This document shows, one piece after another, positions 6,113 through 14,714 of a stretch of DNA of 25,679 nucleotides. Made by a program: the position numbers and the translations under genes. Source of the stretch: Anaerolineae bacterium (GTDB taxonomy: Bacteria > Chloroflexota > Anaerolineae > Promineifilales > Promineifilaceae); NCBI GenBank assembly GCA_028277515.1, contig JANQGC010000044.1, positions 1 through 25,679 of the forward strand, in the 5' to 3' direction. The notes below the pieces were generated by a model. The model was not told where the DNA came from, ran no database searches, and saw only the letters and a program-made list of their open reading frames with translations. How positions within the stretch are numbered: the first letter of the stretch is position 1; each line of letters opens with the position of its first letter.

Positions 6113-7465
6113 CTAGCTGTATCCGCTAAATTCCTGTCCTGGCTCAATATTGGGATATTGAACAAAGCTTTTTTGCAGGGCTAGCAACCGTTGAATTGGC
6201 GGGCCGAACATCCACATCATATCCATACGTTGGCTGGTCAGATTGATTTGTTCTCCGGGATCGTCGATGAGATCAAAGGCCATTGGAAATTGGGGTTTCA
6301 TAATAGGACCGTCAAAAGTTTCAGCATACCGAAAGACGACTTTGATATTCTTCCATTTGGCTGACATGACTTCTCCATCGGAGCCATAATAAATTAGATG
6401 ATCGCGTTCGCCAAGATCTGAATTGCCAAGCATTAAATTAGATAAGTCAACGCCGTCAATTGGGCGGTCCGTGGGAATGCGCTCAGATTCGCCAGTGAGA
6501 GCTGCCAATGTTGGCAGCCAATCATAAGTGGCAACTATTTCATCAGTCACAACCCCGGCAGGTATTTTTCCTGGCCAACGAATGAGTGCCGGGACCCGCA
6601 TGCCCCCTTCAAAGCCGGAGCCAAAAACGCCGCGCCAGGGTCCATTAGACCCGGCTAAACCGGCAGCAACACCGGTGGCGTTGTCACTGCTCCAAATTAC
6701 AATGGTATCTTCTACCATACCGGCTTCATCAAGTGCATCCAAAATCTGACCGCTGCGATAATCTACTTCTGCGAGCATATCGGAGTATTTTCCACCTCCG
6801 GATTTTCCCGTAAAATCGGGATGGTGATGAAAGGGTGGATGAATATGGGTGAAACTAACATAGAGGAAGAAAGGCTGTTCAGAGGCTTTATTTTGTTTGA
6901 TAAATTTCACAGCGTGATCTGTAATATGTTCATCCATTAAAGCGCGTGAACTGAGATTGTATTCTTCAACTGGTTCCGATGGTTTGCCCTTCACACCTTG
7001 CCAGATCTGTGGTTTTGGATAGCCGGTCTCGTGAAACATGGGATAGGATGTGTACCCGGCTTCATCGGTTGTGTTTTTGATGCCGAACCATTCGTCAAAG
7101 CCTTGATCGGTTGGCAACCGTCCTTCAATGTCACCTAAATGCCATTTACCATACAGCGCAGTGGCATATCCAGCATCAGAAAACAATTCAGCTAGCGTGT
7201 ATTCCCAGGGGGATAAACCATAATGCCCTTGGCCCGGCAAGGGAACACTGATCGTTCCCGATCGTTTGGGCAGCCGTCCGGTTAATATGCCGGAACGAGT
7301 TGGGGTGCACTGCGATTCAACATTATAGTTTTTAAAGCGCATTCCTTCATTAGCGAGTTGATCTAAGCGAGGCGTAGGTGCTGAACCACCGTAACAGCCG
7401 AGATCGCCCCAACCAAGATTGTCTATAAGCATGAATACAATATTAGGTTTTTTTTGTTGCGACAT
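6113..7465 (-). CDS. Formylglycine-dependent sulfatase (arylsulfatase family)
   Basis: A 450-residue sulfatase of normal length. ATG at 7465 (MSQQKKPNIVF) is chosen over an in-frame TTG at 7516 because it has GAGAG upstream and begins right at the first family strand. The modification motif is Cys53 in CTPTRSGILTGRLPKRSG, where Cys becomes formylglycine. The metal site is FMLIDNLGWGDLGCYGG: the usual Asp-Asp is Asp-Asn here, seen in other sulfatases of this subtype. HIHPPF and the WSSDNATG segment supply later metal and substrate residues. It would hydrolyse a sulfate ester or sulfamate; the substrate is unknown. There is no signal peptide, so it seems cytoplasmic. No formylglycine-generating enzyme is in the window. 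Last gene of the minus-strand set, 79 bases after the CobW-like gene. Confidence 0.92.
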   Translation of the reverse strand: MSQQKKPNIVFMLIDNLGWGDLGCYGGSAPTPRLDQLANEGMRFKNYNVESQCTPTRSGILTGRLPKRSGTISVPLPGQGHYGLSPWEYTLAELFSDAGYATALYGKWHLGDIEGRLPTDQGFDEWFGIKNTTDEAGYTSYPMFHETGYPKPQIWQGVKGKPSEPVEEYNLSSRALMDEHITDHAVKFIKQNKASEQPFFLYVSFTHIHPPFHHHPDFTGKSGGGKYSDMLAEVDYRSGQILDALDEAGMVEDTIVIWSSDNATGVAAGLAGSNGPWRGVFGSGFEGGMRVPALIRWPGKIPAGVVTDEIVATYDWLPTLAALTGESERIPTDRPIDGVDLSNLMLGNSDLGERDHLIYYGSDGEVMSAKWKNIKVVFRYAETFDGPIMKPQFPMAFDLIDDPGEQINLTSQRMDMMWMFGPPIQRLLALQKSFVQYPNIEPGQEFSGYS

Positions 7466-7544
7466 CTTAAAATCTCTCGAATTATTAAACTGGTGAGTTT
7501 GTAAAGATTGGTCCAATTTCCAAATTGAACCAATCTTGCATCGC

Positions 7545-8531
7545 TTAGATCACGGCCGTCGGCACATATACGACACACCCATCAAATAACGTTGTTAACT
7601 CAGCATCATCTATGCTGCCTGGGGCGCCAATAGCGACAATTTGGGTGCGTGGACTGCGGTCGCCCCACTGACCCCCTAAAGAGATGTCGTGACGGCGGCC
7701 GACGGCTTGCAAAATCACACGCTCATTGGGATGTTCTGCAGTGTAGACGACACCTTTGCAGCGGTAGATGTTTCCCGGTAGCTTCTTTTTGATCATCTCG
7801 GTGAGGGATGCGAGGGACAACGACCGTTCAGACTCAAAACTCCACGTGGAAAAAGATTCCCCGTGGTCGGCATGATAATCGTTTTCATTGTCCAATTGTG
7901 ACGGGTCAAAACGGCCAACAGATAGTAAGATTTCCAGCGGCACATCGCAATTTATCGCTTCCACAAAGCGTACCCGGTTCAAGCGACGGCTTATCCCTTC
8001 TCGCACTTTTTGTAGTTTGACATCATCAACCAAATCGACCTTATTGAGGATGACCATATCGGAAAAGCCAATTTGACGCATTTTCAGTTCCATGAGCGCC
8101 GGATATTCCGGATTGGCATAAAACTGTTCGGCATCAACAACTGAAATGATGCTGTCCAGGCGCAGGCGGTCGCGGAATTTGGGAATGACGAAGGTCATAG
8201 CAATGCCGGCCGGATCGGCAACCCCGCTGGCCTCTAGCAAAATATACTCGGGCCGTTCCGGACGGTTGACAACCTCATCGATTGTTTCTATCAAATCATC
8301 CCGAATTTGGCAGCAGATGCAGCCATTAGCCAGACTGATGGCATTGTCTTCCACACCCACAATCAGTTCAGTGTCAATATTGATTGCGCCAAAATCATTG
8401 ACGAGCACTGCCACGCGCAATCCATGATTGCCGTTCAAGATGCGATTAAGTAAGGTTGTCTTGCCGGCCCCTAGAAACCCAGTGAGGATAGTGACGGGAA
8501 CGGCCGATGATCCATTATCAAATATTTCCAT
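7545..8531 (-). CDS. CobW/COG0523-type GTPase metallochaperone
   Basis: A 328-residue G3E-family GTPase of typical length, with GAGG before ATG 8531. The motifs are Walker A GFLGAGKTT (18-26), the metal-binding GCICC (70-74), LLEASGVADPAG (98-109), SVVDAEQF and the guanine-specificity NKVD (163-166). The second half carries the CobW C-terminal domain (IYRCKGVVYTAEHPNERVILQAVGRR). Such proteins use GTP hydrolysis to deliver metals, often zinc, to client enzymes. Sitting between a metal-dependent sulfatase and an MBL-fold hydrolase, it may metallate one of them; that is inference. No Zur-like operator was recognised. Confidence 0.92.
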   Translation of the reverse strand: MEIFDNGSSAVPVTILTGFLGAGKTTLLNRILNGNHGLRVAVLVNDFGAINIDTELIVGVEDNAISLANGCICCQIRDDLIETIDEVVNRPERPEYILLEASGVADPAGIAMTFVIPKFRDRLRLDSIISVVDAEQFYANPEYPALMELKMRQIGFSDMVILNKVDLVDDVKLQKVREGISRRLNRVRFVEAINCDVPLEILLSVGRFDPSQLDNENDYHADHGESFSTWSFESERSLSLASLTEMIKKKLPGNIYRCKGVVYTAEHPNERVILQAVGRRHDISLGGQWGDRSPRTQIVAIGAPGSIDDAELTTLFDGCVVYVPTAVI

Positions 8532-8590
8532 AATAACCTCAAAAATAGGAGAGGGGCATTGAACTAATGCCTCGCTCCAATAAAGGGTGA

Positions 8591-9880
8591 TTATTCTTTT
8601 TCCTTCCTTCCTCCTCCCAACATCTTTTTCAGATTAAATTTCATTGGATCAGGAAGCTTGACAAGTGGTGGGCGTTCGACATCTTCAGGATAATATTTTG
8701 AGGGATCGATCTCAATATCACGTGTATATTGCTCCTGCTGATCTTCTCGCGGTATACGAGGTTGGGGTACCTCAAACTCTTCCGGTAATTCACTCAAGTT
8801 GAAAATCTTGGCGAAATTGGGTGGGTTTTGGCCGGTGGATTCCGGCAATGCGGCATCCCTGGCCCAGATTGCATCTTTGGTTACATTCACCACCACGCCA
8901 TCGGGGGCACCGAATACAAAATGACCATCCCAGTGGGCGCGAATGCCGGCCAGGGTTTCATTAATCAAGTCATCTTCGTAAGGGAAGTGGGTAACCATAC
9001 CCAGACGAGGATTGACTTCATTGATCATATAGCCGGTGGCGTAATGGGGCGTGTGATGGGTGTCAATTGTGTAATTGTAAAGCCAGGATGGAAGACCATA
9101 TTTGAGCTGGATAAGATTACCCGTATCATTTTCACATTCACACACAAAAACATCAACACCGGCGGCGTATTTAGTGGTTAGCTCGTCAGGTCGGCCGTCG
9201 CCTGTCCATACGAAAGAAAGCCCGGCATCGTGCCAATCTAAACGGTAGGCGGAAGCGCCATCTTTGGCATGAGACCGACGCCAGTGGCGAACAGTAACGC
9301 CATTTTTATCATAGCAAATCCCATTCTCATCTTTCCAATCATACTCGTTGACTTCCACCTCGTAACCATCTCCAATTGGAAAGGCATCAAAGGCTTCCAG
9401 ATGCCATTTAAGCATTTGTTTCATGCCATTGATCATCCCTTGCACGCCCAATTCCGGGGTGCGACCTGAGGGACCATGTACCCGCAAAGGTGCCCAGCCA
9501 CCAGACCAGGCCCGGAAGGGTAGTAAATATGATATATCATGGTAATGGTCTACATGAAGATGGGTGATAAAAATGTCGTTGATTTCCTGCAGTGGTACTT
9601 GCATCGCTGCAATATTGCGCATGCACCCAGGACCAAAATCGAAGAAGAAACGATCCCCATTACCCAACTCAACCATTATGCAGGTTCCGGCCTGGTTCAA
9701 CCGTGGTGGGTAGGGGCTGGTGCCCATGAAAGAGATGCGCATCTCCAAAGGGTCTAATTCTTCCGACATTGGGAAGTAATTGTTTCGGCTCTTCATAGAT
9801 GGTGTTGGCTTGTAATAGGGCGGCAGGGTACTGCCCGTACTTGGACCGCCGCCATAAGGATTTTTGGGTAAATTAGACAT
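8591..9880 (-). CDS. MBL-fold metallo-hydrolase
   Basis: A 429-residue metallo-beta-lactamase-fold protein. GGAGG six bases before ATG 9880 makes that start better than the upstream in-frame start at 9904. After a proline- and glycine-rich N-terminus, the fold starts at about residue 47 (MRISFMGTSPYPP). The zinc motif THLHVDHYHD is at 106-115; later ligands are probably the Asp in WTGDGRPDE, and DTHHTPHYA and GMVTHFPYED. The layout resembles RNase Z/AtsA-like hydrolases and stand-alone hydrolases sometimes annotated as GntH; I cannot confirm the subfamily. The last 90 residues are a charged, low-complexity tail with many Pro and Glu, rare for this fold. It follows the small gene upstream by 16 bases. 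Confidence 0.88.
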   Translation of the reverse strand: MSNLPKNPYGGGPSTGSTLPPYYKPTPSMKSRNNYFPMSEELDPLEMRISFMGTSPYPPRLNQAGTCIMVELGNGDRFFFDFGPGCMRNIAAMQVPLQEINDIFITHLHVDHYHDISYLLPFRAWSGGWAPLRVHGPSGRTPELGVQGMINGMKQMLKWHLEAFDAFPIGDGYEVEVNEYDWKDENGICYDKNGVTVRHWRRSHAKDGASAYRLDWHDAGLSFVWTGDGRPDELTTKYAAGVDVFVCECENDTGNLIQLKYGLPSWLYNYTIDTHHTPHYATGYMINEVNPRLGMVTHFPYEDDLINETLAGIRAHWDGHFVFGAPDGVVVNVTKDAIWARDAALPESTGQNPPNFAKIFNLSELPEEFEVPQPRIPREDQQEQYTRDIEIDPSKYYPEDVERPPLVKLPDPMKFNLKKMLGGGRKEKE

Positions 9881-9896
9881 TGTTTTCCTCCATGTC

Positions 9897-10136
9897 TTAT
9901 TCAACTTGATGGGTTACAGAGATGATGGAATACCCAAGAGTGTAAAGATTGTTGAGGACGCCAAGTAAGTCGGCTTGATCGATCAATTTTCCCGACAGAG
10001 TGGTGGTGGTTTGATCTGCACCTTGCTTGCTTTTTATTTCCAACCCGCCAAGATACTCAGCCCATTCCAGGGTGACCTGACCGCGAACGGTAATCACATA
10101 TGCTTGTGGCTGATTTGGGTGATTGGAGCGAGACAT
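9897..10136 (-). CDS. Small conserved protein of unknown function
   Basis: A 79-residue protein, ATG 10136 with AAGG upstream. The layout is a beta strand (YVITVRGQVTLEWAEYLGGLEI), then TTTTLSGKLIDQADLLGVLNNLYTLGYSIISV. It matches a family pattern known to me from many Chloroflexota and Actinobacteria: Y-x-I-x-(V/L)-x-G ... W-x-x-(W/Y)-(F/L)-x-G-L ... T-x-L-x-G-x-(V/L)-x-D-Q-A-x-L-x-G-x-L ... L-G-x-x-(I/L)-(I/L)-S-V. Members are often found next to transport or regulatory genes and have no assigned function. The MBL gene follows after 16 bases, so the two are probably co-translated. Confidence 0.8.
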   Translation of the reverse strand: MSRSNHPNQPQAYVITVRGQVTLEWAEYLGGLEIKSKQGADQTTTTLSGKLIDQADLLGVLNNLYTLGYSIISVTHQVE

Positions 10137-10240
10137 CAACTAACCTTCAAGGGTGAGGGTAATCCTCCTTATCAGTGTATTCAATGATTGATAGATTGGC
10201 AAGTTGTATAAAGGTTGTAGTTTTGTGTGAGTTTTTTTAC

Positions 10241-12904
10241 TTATTCAGTTGATAAAACGCCAAGCTGTTGGGCTTTATAGATCGCATGGCGACGGCCGGT
10301 GACATCTAATTTGCGATAAATATTGGAAGCGTGGCGCTTGACGGTATAGAGGGAAATGACGAGATCACCAGCGATCTCTTTATTACTATGGCCTGCTTGC
10401 ATTAATTGTAATATCTCAGTTTCTCGCTTGGTGAGGATTGGCTTCACTGGGAGTTGATTGGTGACAATGGGGTAATAAGCAGCCAGAATTTGATTTATAT
10501 AGTGGGGAAAAGCAATATGCAGTTTTTCTTCTTGGAGCAGAGGCTTTAGGTGCAAACCACAATCAACAAATGAGCGAATAAACCCTCCTGGCTTTGCCAG
10601 AGTAAGGGCTTCAACCAAGTGCTGGCGCGCTTTCTGCTTATTCCCAATTTGAGACTCAACTAAAGCGATGTGGGCCAACAATTGAATCTGCCGCCTGATC
10701 TGGTGGTTTTTCTGGGCTGCTGCCAGTTTTACAGCCAGGATTTGCCGGACCCTTGAGCACGCTTTTTCGTCGCCATGTTCAGCCAATATGCGTGACCAGA
10801 ATAATAGAGGGGTAAAAGTCAACATCGGATAATCCGGCACAGAATCTGGCTGAAATGCGGTGGTCCAGCGCAAAGCCATCGCCTCTTGACCATCAAGATG
10901 CCATTGGTAGGCTTGTACCGCGTCAATAACCGGTATTAAGTCCATACATTCCAGGCGTAATACCTCCGACCGTGCCCTTTCAATATAATATTTGGCGTGG
11001 GATAGTTCCCCTTTTTCTTGCTGAATCCTGGCTAAGGCCAACCAGCTGTCACAAGCGGCAAGAAGGTTCGTTGTGTAATGGAAGGTCGCTGTTTTGGAAA
11101 ACGCTTCTTGAGCCTTAGAAAGTTGGTTGGCTTCGTAATAGGCGATACCGGCGACCCAATTCGCCGCGGTTAACCCTACATTAGAGACAGCCGAAGATGC
11201 GAGGAATTGTGTCGTGACACGATTGAAGGCAAGAAGATCTCCGGAGGTGAGATACAGAAAAGAAAGTCCAAGGTAAATTTGTATCCAGGCCGGTCCTTGC
11301 GGAGTAAGATCGTTGAGGGCCATATTAAGACGATTTTCGGCCGTTTCAAAATCTCCAGATGCTTGTAAGCTCAATGCGATGGAGGCTAAGGCAATACCCA
11401 ATGCTCCTTGTTCCGATGGGGGAAGCAATTTCAAGCTTTGTTCTCCGGAATGGATGCCTTGCATATAATTGTTCTCCAAGCAGTAAATCCTGATGCTGGA
11501 TAGAGCTTGAACCTGCCCCATTATGAATTCTTTGTCCAAGATATCCATGTTGGAATCCTGGTCCAATAGGTGGCGTATATGGTCAAGAAAAACTTTTAAT
11601 TGTTTTAAGCGCCAATGCCGGTAAAGTAGCCAGGCCTGGGCCATTAAAAGGCGCGGCCGTTGCCAGATGGCTTCTTCAGGCAGAAGGGTCATCCAACGTT
11701 CCAATCGCTGACGTTCCAAGCTGTTGAGCAAATTGTGACTATTGTTTTCGATGAGGAGAATCGCCCCATCAACATTTTGGGCTTCCATATATTGCTGCAA
11801 AGCTTCGTCAACATACCCTTCTTTGGCAAACCAACTTGCTGCTCGTTCGTGTATGGCAAGAACCGCAGCCCTACCTAGTTGAGTGTATGCTTTTTGTTGC
11901 AGCATACGCCGAAACAAATGGTGGTAACGAAACCAGTCATTTATTTGATCAAGAGGAATGATAAATAGATTGGACTGAAGAAGATGGGAAATGATGTCTC
12001 GATGTGGGACATCTTCAATGGAAAATTGGACCAAATCTTGACTTAGTTCAACACAGAAACGGTCCACAAAGGCAGTTTGCAGCAAGAAATTTTGCACATG
12101 GGCTGGTTGGTGGCTTAGCACTTCAGTAAAGAAGTAGCTGGTAATACTGTTCTGTAAATCTCCGGAGAGATTTGTAGATAATATTTCTTCCGGAGGGTGA
12201 TCGGAAAACGAAATTGAAGCCAGACGTAGTCCGGCAATCCACCCTTCCATGTGCTGGTTGAGACGGATTATAAAATCGGGATCAAGATGCTCGTCCACGG
12301 CCGTCTGCATGAACTGTGCCGCTTCCTGGTCTAAAAAGTGTAAATCATTCTGGCGAATCTCTACCATACTCCCGCGCAAACGCCAACGAGCCAAAGGGAG
12401 CAGGGGATCGGACCGAGTAACAATGACCAGGTGAAATTTTGTTGGCGCTTGATCTACCATGCGCTCAATCAGTTGGGTGATCCTATTGTTGTTAAGAGTA
12501 TGATAATCATCCAACACCAACATGAGCCTTTGTGGAAGATTCTCAATCCCATTAATGATTGGCGCCGCTAAAGCGGCCATAAAGGGTAAATCAGGCGCTT
12601 GTAAGATATGATCTAAGTCACTAAATGAATTGGGGAAGATACGTTGAATGGCGGTTAGGAAATAACCCAAAAACATTCTGAGATCATTATCGTATTTATC
12701 TAAAGATAGCCAGGCATATGGTAATTGTTGTTCTTTTGCCCAGGAGGCAATTAGGGAACTTTTACCGAATCCGGCCGGCGCTGATACCAGGGTAAAACCT
12801 CGCTCAGGAAATTGTATGAGGCGGCTGATGAGATGCGGCCGTTCGAGCCAATCAGGGCTAACAATAGGAGGATTGAGCTTGGTCGTAATGAGAGTGGTTT
12901 CCAT
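10241..12904 (-). CDS. MalT-like LuxR-family transcriptional regulator (STAND ATPase)
   Basis: An 887-residue large LuxR regulator of MalT type. Start at ATG 12904; a GTG lies immediately upstream, and no clear ribosome site is visible. Domain order: N-terminal segment, Walker A SAPAGFGKSS (about 41-50), Walker B LMLVLDDYHTL, sensor-like LVIVTRSDPLLPLARWRLRG, a winged-helix region, a long helical TPR-like central part (about 370-800), and the C-terminal LuxR helix-turn-helix LTKRETEILQLMQAGHSNKEIAGDL...TVKRHASNIYRKLDV. STAND proteins of this kind bind a ligand and nucleotide, oligomerise and activate nearby promoters. It precedes the small gene, MBL, CobW and sulfatase genes on the same strand (105-base gap) and may control them. 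Confidence 0.93.
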   Translation of the reverse strand: METTLITTKLNPPIVSPDWLERPHLISRLIQFPERGFTLVSAPAGFGKSSLIASWAKEQQLPYAWLSLDKYDNDLRMFLGYFLTAIQRIFPNSFSDLDHILQAPDLPFMAALAAPIINGIENLPQRLMLVLDDYHTLNNNRITQLIERMVDQAPTKFHLVIVTRSDPLLPLARWRLRGSMVEIRQNDLHFLDQEAAQFMQTAVDEHLDPDFIIRLNQHMEGWIAGLRLASISFSDHPPEEILSTNLSGDLQNSITSYFFTEVLSHQPAHVQNFLLQTAFVDRFCVELSQDLVQFSIEDVPHRDIISHLLQSNLFIIPLDQINDWFRYHHLFRRMLQQKAYTQLGRAAVLAIHERAASWFAKEGYVDEALQQYMEAQNVDGAILLIENNSHNLLNSLERQRLERWMTLLPEEAIWQRPRLLMAQAWLLYRHWRLKQLKVFLDHIRHLLDQDSNMDILDKEFIMGQVQALSSIRIYCLENNYMQGIHSGEQSLKLLPPSEQGALGIALASIALSLQASGDFETAENRLNMALNDLTPQGPAWIQIYLGLSFLYLTSGDLLAFNRVTTQFLASSAVSNVGLTAANWVAGIAYYEANQLSKAQEAFSKTATFHYTTNLLAACDSWLALARIQQEKGELSHAKYYIERARSEVLRLECMDLIPVIDAVQAYQWHLDGQEAMALRWTTAFQPDSVPDYPMLTFTPLLFWSRILAEHGDEKACSRVRQILAVKLAAAQKNHQIRRQIQLLAHIALVESQIGNKQKARQHLVEALTLAKPGGFIRSFVDCGLHLKPLLQEEKLHIAFPHYINQILAAYYPIVTNQLPVKPILTKRETEILQLMQAGHSNKEIAGDLVISLYTVKRHASNIYRKLDVTGRRHAIYKAQQLGVLSTE

Positions 12905-12929
12905 CACTGAAAGTGCCGCTTTATATCTT

Positions 12930-12942
12930 GGACGGTACGTCC
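12930..12942. promoter_or_regulatory. Short dyad upstream of the MalT-like regulator
   Basis: GGACG (12930-12934), GTA, CGTCC (12938-12942) form a perfect 5-bp inverted repeat about 25 bases before the regulator start codon. It may be an operator or a short leader stem; too short to be sure. The rest of the 125-base gap up to 13030 shows nothing else that I can support. Confidence 0.25.
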
Positions 12943-13030
12943 GAATTATCTGCCCATCGAGAATCTAGCCCTGCAACGGTTTGAGCAAGTTCAGGCGGCT
13001 ATCAAGTTCTCCTTAGTTTGCTCAATATCC

Positions 13031-13249
13031 CTAATTGATAATGGGAGTTAATTTGTAAACGCGGGAAAGGTTTGAGGCCGTTTCCAAATCATCATCTCGC
13101 AATGCCTGGCGAACATCATCTAGCTTTTTGGCATCCTCAACAGAAATATAAGGTGACCACCCATTTTCAGCAGTAATTAAGGTAACATCTACCTCTGCTG
13201 CATAATTTCCTCCGTGAATTAATTTTGTAACTTGTTTGTTTTTCATCAT
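13031..13249 (-). CDS. Small antitoxin-like protein paired with DUF4258 gene
   Basis: A 72-residue protein starting at ATGATG 13249-13244. It begins [20 protein letters not shown], then a stretch rich in [41 protein letters not shown], a pattern I know from short proteins encoded next to DUF4258 genes and commonly considered antitoxin-like. Its ATG overlaps the upstream TGA stop in an ATGA junction, the usual coupling of toxin-antitoxin pairs. No DNA-binding motif is visible. Named from pairing; no family name is claimed. Confidence 0.7.
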   Translation of the reverse strand: MMKNKQVTKLIHGGNYAAEVDVTLITAENGWSPYISVEDAKKLDDVRQALRDDDLETASNLSRVYKLTPIIN

Positions 13250-13518
13250 TTTCTTTTTAACAAATCTTTCGACCAAAGGGAGGGATCAGGTCGATAAGCG
13301 GTTACGAGAACAGCAGGTTTTGATCTCCCAGCTGGAATTCCCCATACGATATGTAATGGTTTTCCATCAAAGTCTCTTTGAAGAACAAGAACTGATGGAC
13401 ATTTATGAAAGTCTGGATAATCTTCAACCAAAATGGCTTGATTAATGCTTTCAATTCCGTCATGAATTTTAATGTCGTCTGCTGCTAATTCATCGTAACC
13501 ATGTACTGAAATAAGAAC
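13246..13518 (-). pseudogene. DUF4258 toxin-like gene lacking a normal start codon
   Basis: The frame open from 13518 down to the TGA at 13248-13246 encodes [16 protein letters not shown], then [34 protein letters not shown] and [21 protein letters not shown], a complete DUF4258 domain by eye (RelE-like RNase candidates). The first codon after the in-frame TAA (13521-13519) is GTT, and no ATG, GTG or TTG precedes the Gln-Ala-Ile-Leu segment; the first usable TTG is at 13431 and would remove about 30 residues including HGYDEL. Either translation starts at ATT (13512-13510), or the start has been lost. Overlaps the antitoxin-like gene by four bases. The neighbourhood up to 13640 has no gene that I can support. 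Confidence 0.6.
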
Positions 13519-13640
13519 TTATTGACTGTTTATCAGACGAATAATCTTCTTGAGAGCCTTACTCAGTGTACAATCTTAATTGATGGAATACTCCACGTCA
13601 ATAAAGCATTCTTTAATTTGATGAGCAGAGATATAGGAAT

Positions 13641-14678
13641 TTATGACAATGGCAATGGAGATTGTAATAGTGGTCCGGTAGTGTTGACTTCGATTCCTGT
13701 GATCCACTTGACCCACTCCATACCTCGCTCTCCGGGAATGACCAGGCGCAGGGGCGCACCGTGGCCGTGGCTGAGGGGCCGGCCGGCGACGTGTGAGGCT
13801 AACAGCATGTGCGCTGCATTTTCCTGGGGGAAGCGCCGCTTGTAGCCGGTGATGGATTGAATGGTAATGCTCTTTGCTGTTTTGCTGACACCCGCGCGGT
13901 TGAGCAGTTCATCAAGGGTGATGCCCGCCCATATCTGCTCTGTATACCAGCCGCCGGTACAGTCGAGCACGGCCGCACGCTCTGTTTGCGGGAGAGCCAG
14001 CAGTTGTTCATAGGTAAAAGACCGGTTTTCCCGGACAGCGCCGTTGATCGATAAGCGCCAGGAGGAAAGATCAAGGGGTGGCGGGTTGTCGTTTATCCAA
14101 CTGACGACAGGAAAGCGGCCGCCAAAGCTGCCTTGTTCATAAGAGCCGGTAAATCGCCGCCGGTTGCTGGCATCGCCGATTAAATCTTGTAAATAGCCGG
14201 CCGATCGCCAGAACGCCAAACCGAGGACGGCCGACAGACCCGCTCCCAGAAATAGCCGGCGATCCAAAGCCCCTTTTACCCGAAAGATAAAACGCTGTTT
14301 CCATGCGTGGTAAACCATGACCAGCATGACAGGGATGGCAATATAAATGTGCAGGCTGACCAGGCTGAAACCGCCAAAATAGAGCGGTCCCATGAAAGTC
14401 CAAAGCAAACCCAGCACGACGGTCAGGATGAGCATAAAAAGTAGGGTGGCAAAGATGATGCGCGGGCGGGTCCACTTGTTTTTGCGCCGATACGCATCAA
14501 GGATGATGGCGCTCTTCCAGAAGAAAAGCACGATGAGGGCATAGGCGGCGATGCTATGCAACCACAAGCGCCAGGCCTGGTTTTCTGCGCCGGATACCAG
14601 CCCCAGGTAACCAGTGACGGTCAGGGTAATTAAAATGACAAGCAGGGCAATGTTGGCCCAGGGTGATTTCATGACCAT
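13641..14678 (-). CDS. Membrane-anchored molybdopterin oxidoreductase with cytochrome b561-like helices
   Basis: A 345-residue fusion. The N-terminal half holds four membrane helices (about residues 8-28, 39-60, 76-97, 104-125) with His41, His110 and His124 placed as in bis-His heme b proteins. GALDRRLFLGAG at 136-147 is a twin-arginine-like motif before a fifth helix. The second half is a sulfite-oxidase-family molybdopterin domain: WRLSINGAV, Cys240 in VLDCTGGWYTEQIWAGITLDELL, and GAPLRLVIPGERGMEWVKWI near the end. Such enzymes oxidise or reduce small molecules outside the cytoplasm and pass electrons through heme. The active-site Cys is present. It has no Mo-co dimer domain, unlike its neighbour. 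Starts at ATG 14678, with an in-frame ATG at 14672. Downstream of a 15-bp hairpin. Confidence 0.88.
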   Translation of the reverse strand: MVMKSPWANIALLVILITLTVTGYLGLVSGAENQAWRLWLHSIAAYALIVLFFWKSAIILDAYRRKNKWTRPRIIFATLLFMLILTVVLGLLWTFMGPLYFGGFSLVSLHIYIAIPVMLVMVYHAWKQRFIFRVKGALDRRLFLGAGLSAVLGLAFWRSAGYLQDLIGDASNRRRFTGSYEQGSFGGRFPVVSWINDNPPPLDLSSWRLSINGAVRENRSFTYEQLLALPQTERAAVLDCTGGWYTEQIWAGITLDELLNRAGVSKTAKSITIQSITGYKRRFPQENAAHMLLASHVAGRPLSHGHGAPLRLVIPGERGMEWVKWITGIEVNTTGPLLQSPLPLS

Positions 14679-14679
14679 G

Positions 14680-14712
14680 AAGTGACAGTCACCTCGAAGG
14701 TGACTGTCACTT
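14680..14712. repeat. Perfect hairpin of two AGGTGACTGTCACTT dyad copies
   Basis: AAGTGACAGTCACCT (14680-14694), loop CGA, AGGTGACTGTCACTT (14698-14712): a perfect 15-bp stem. It fills the entire gap between the two molybdoenzyme genes. In the mRNA it would include the only purine-rich candidate ribosome site (GAGGTGA) of the downstream gene. Each half is itself built on the dyad GTGAC-x-GTCAC. More copies are at 17244 and 17292. Confidence 0.85.
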
Positions 14713-14714
14713 AA

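Noticed and set aside
13522..13845. Plus-strand 107-codon frame
   Set aside because: Its second half is antisense to the molybdoenzyme 3' end; the first half has no recognisable domain and no ribosome site.
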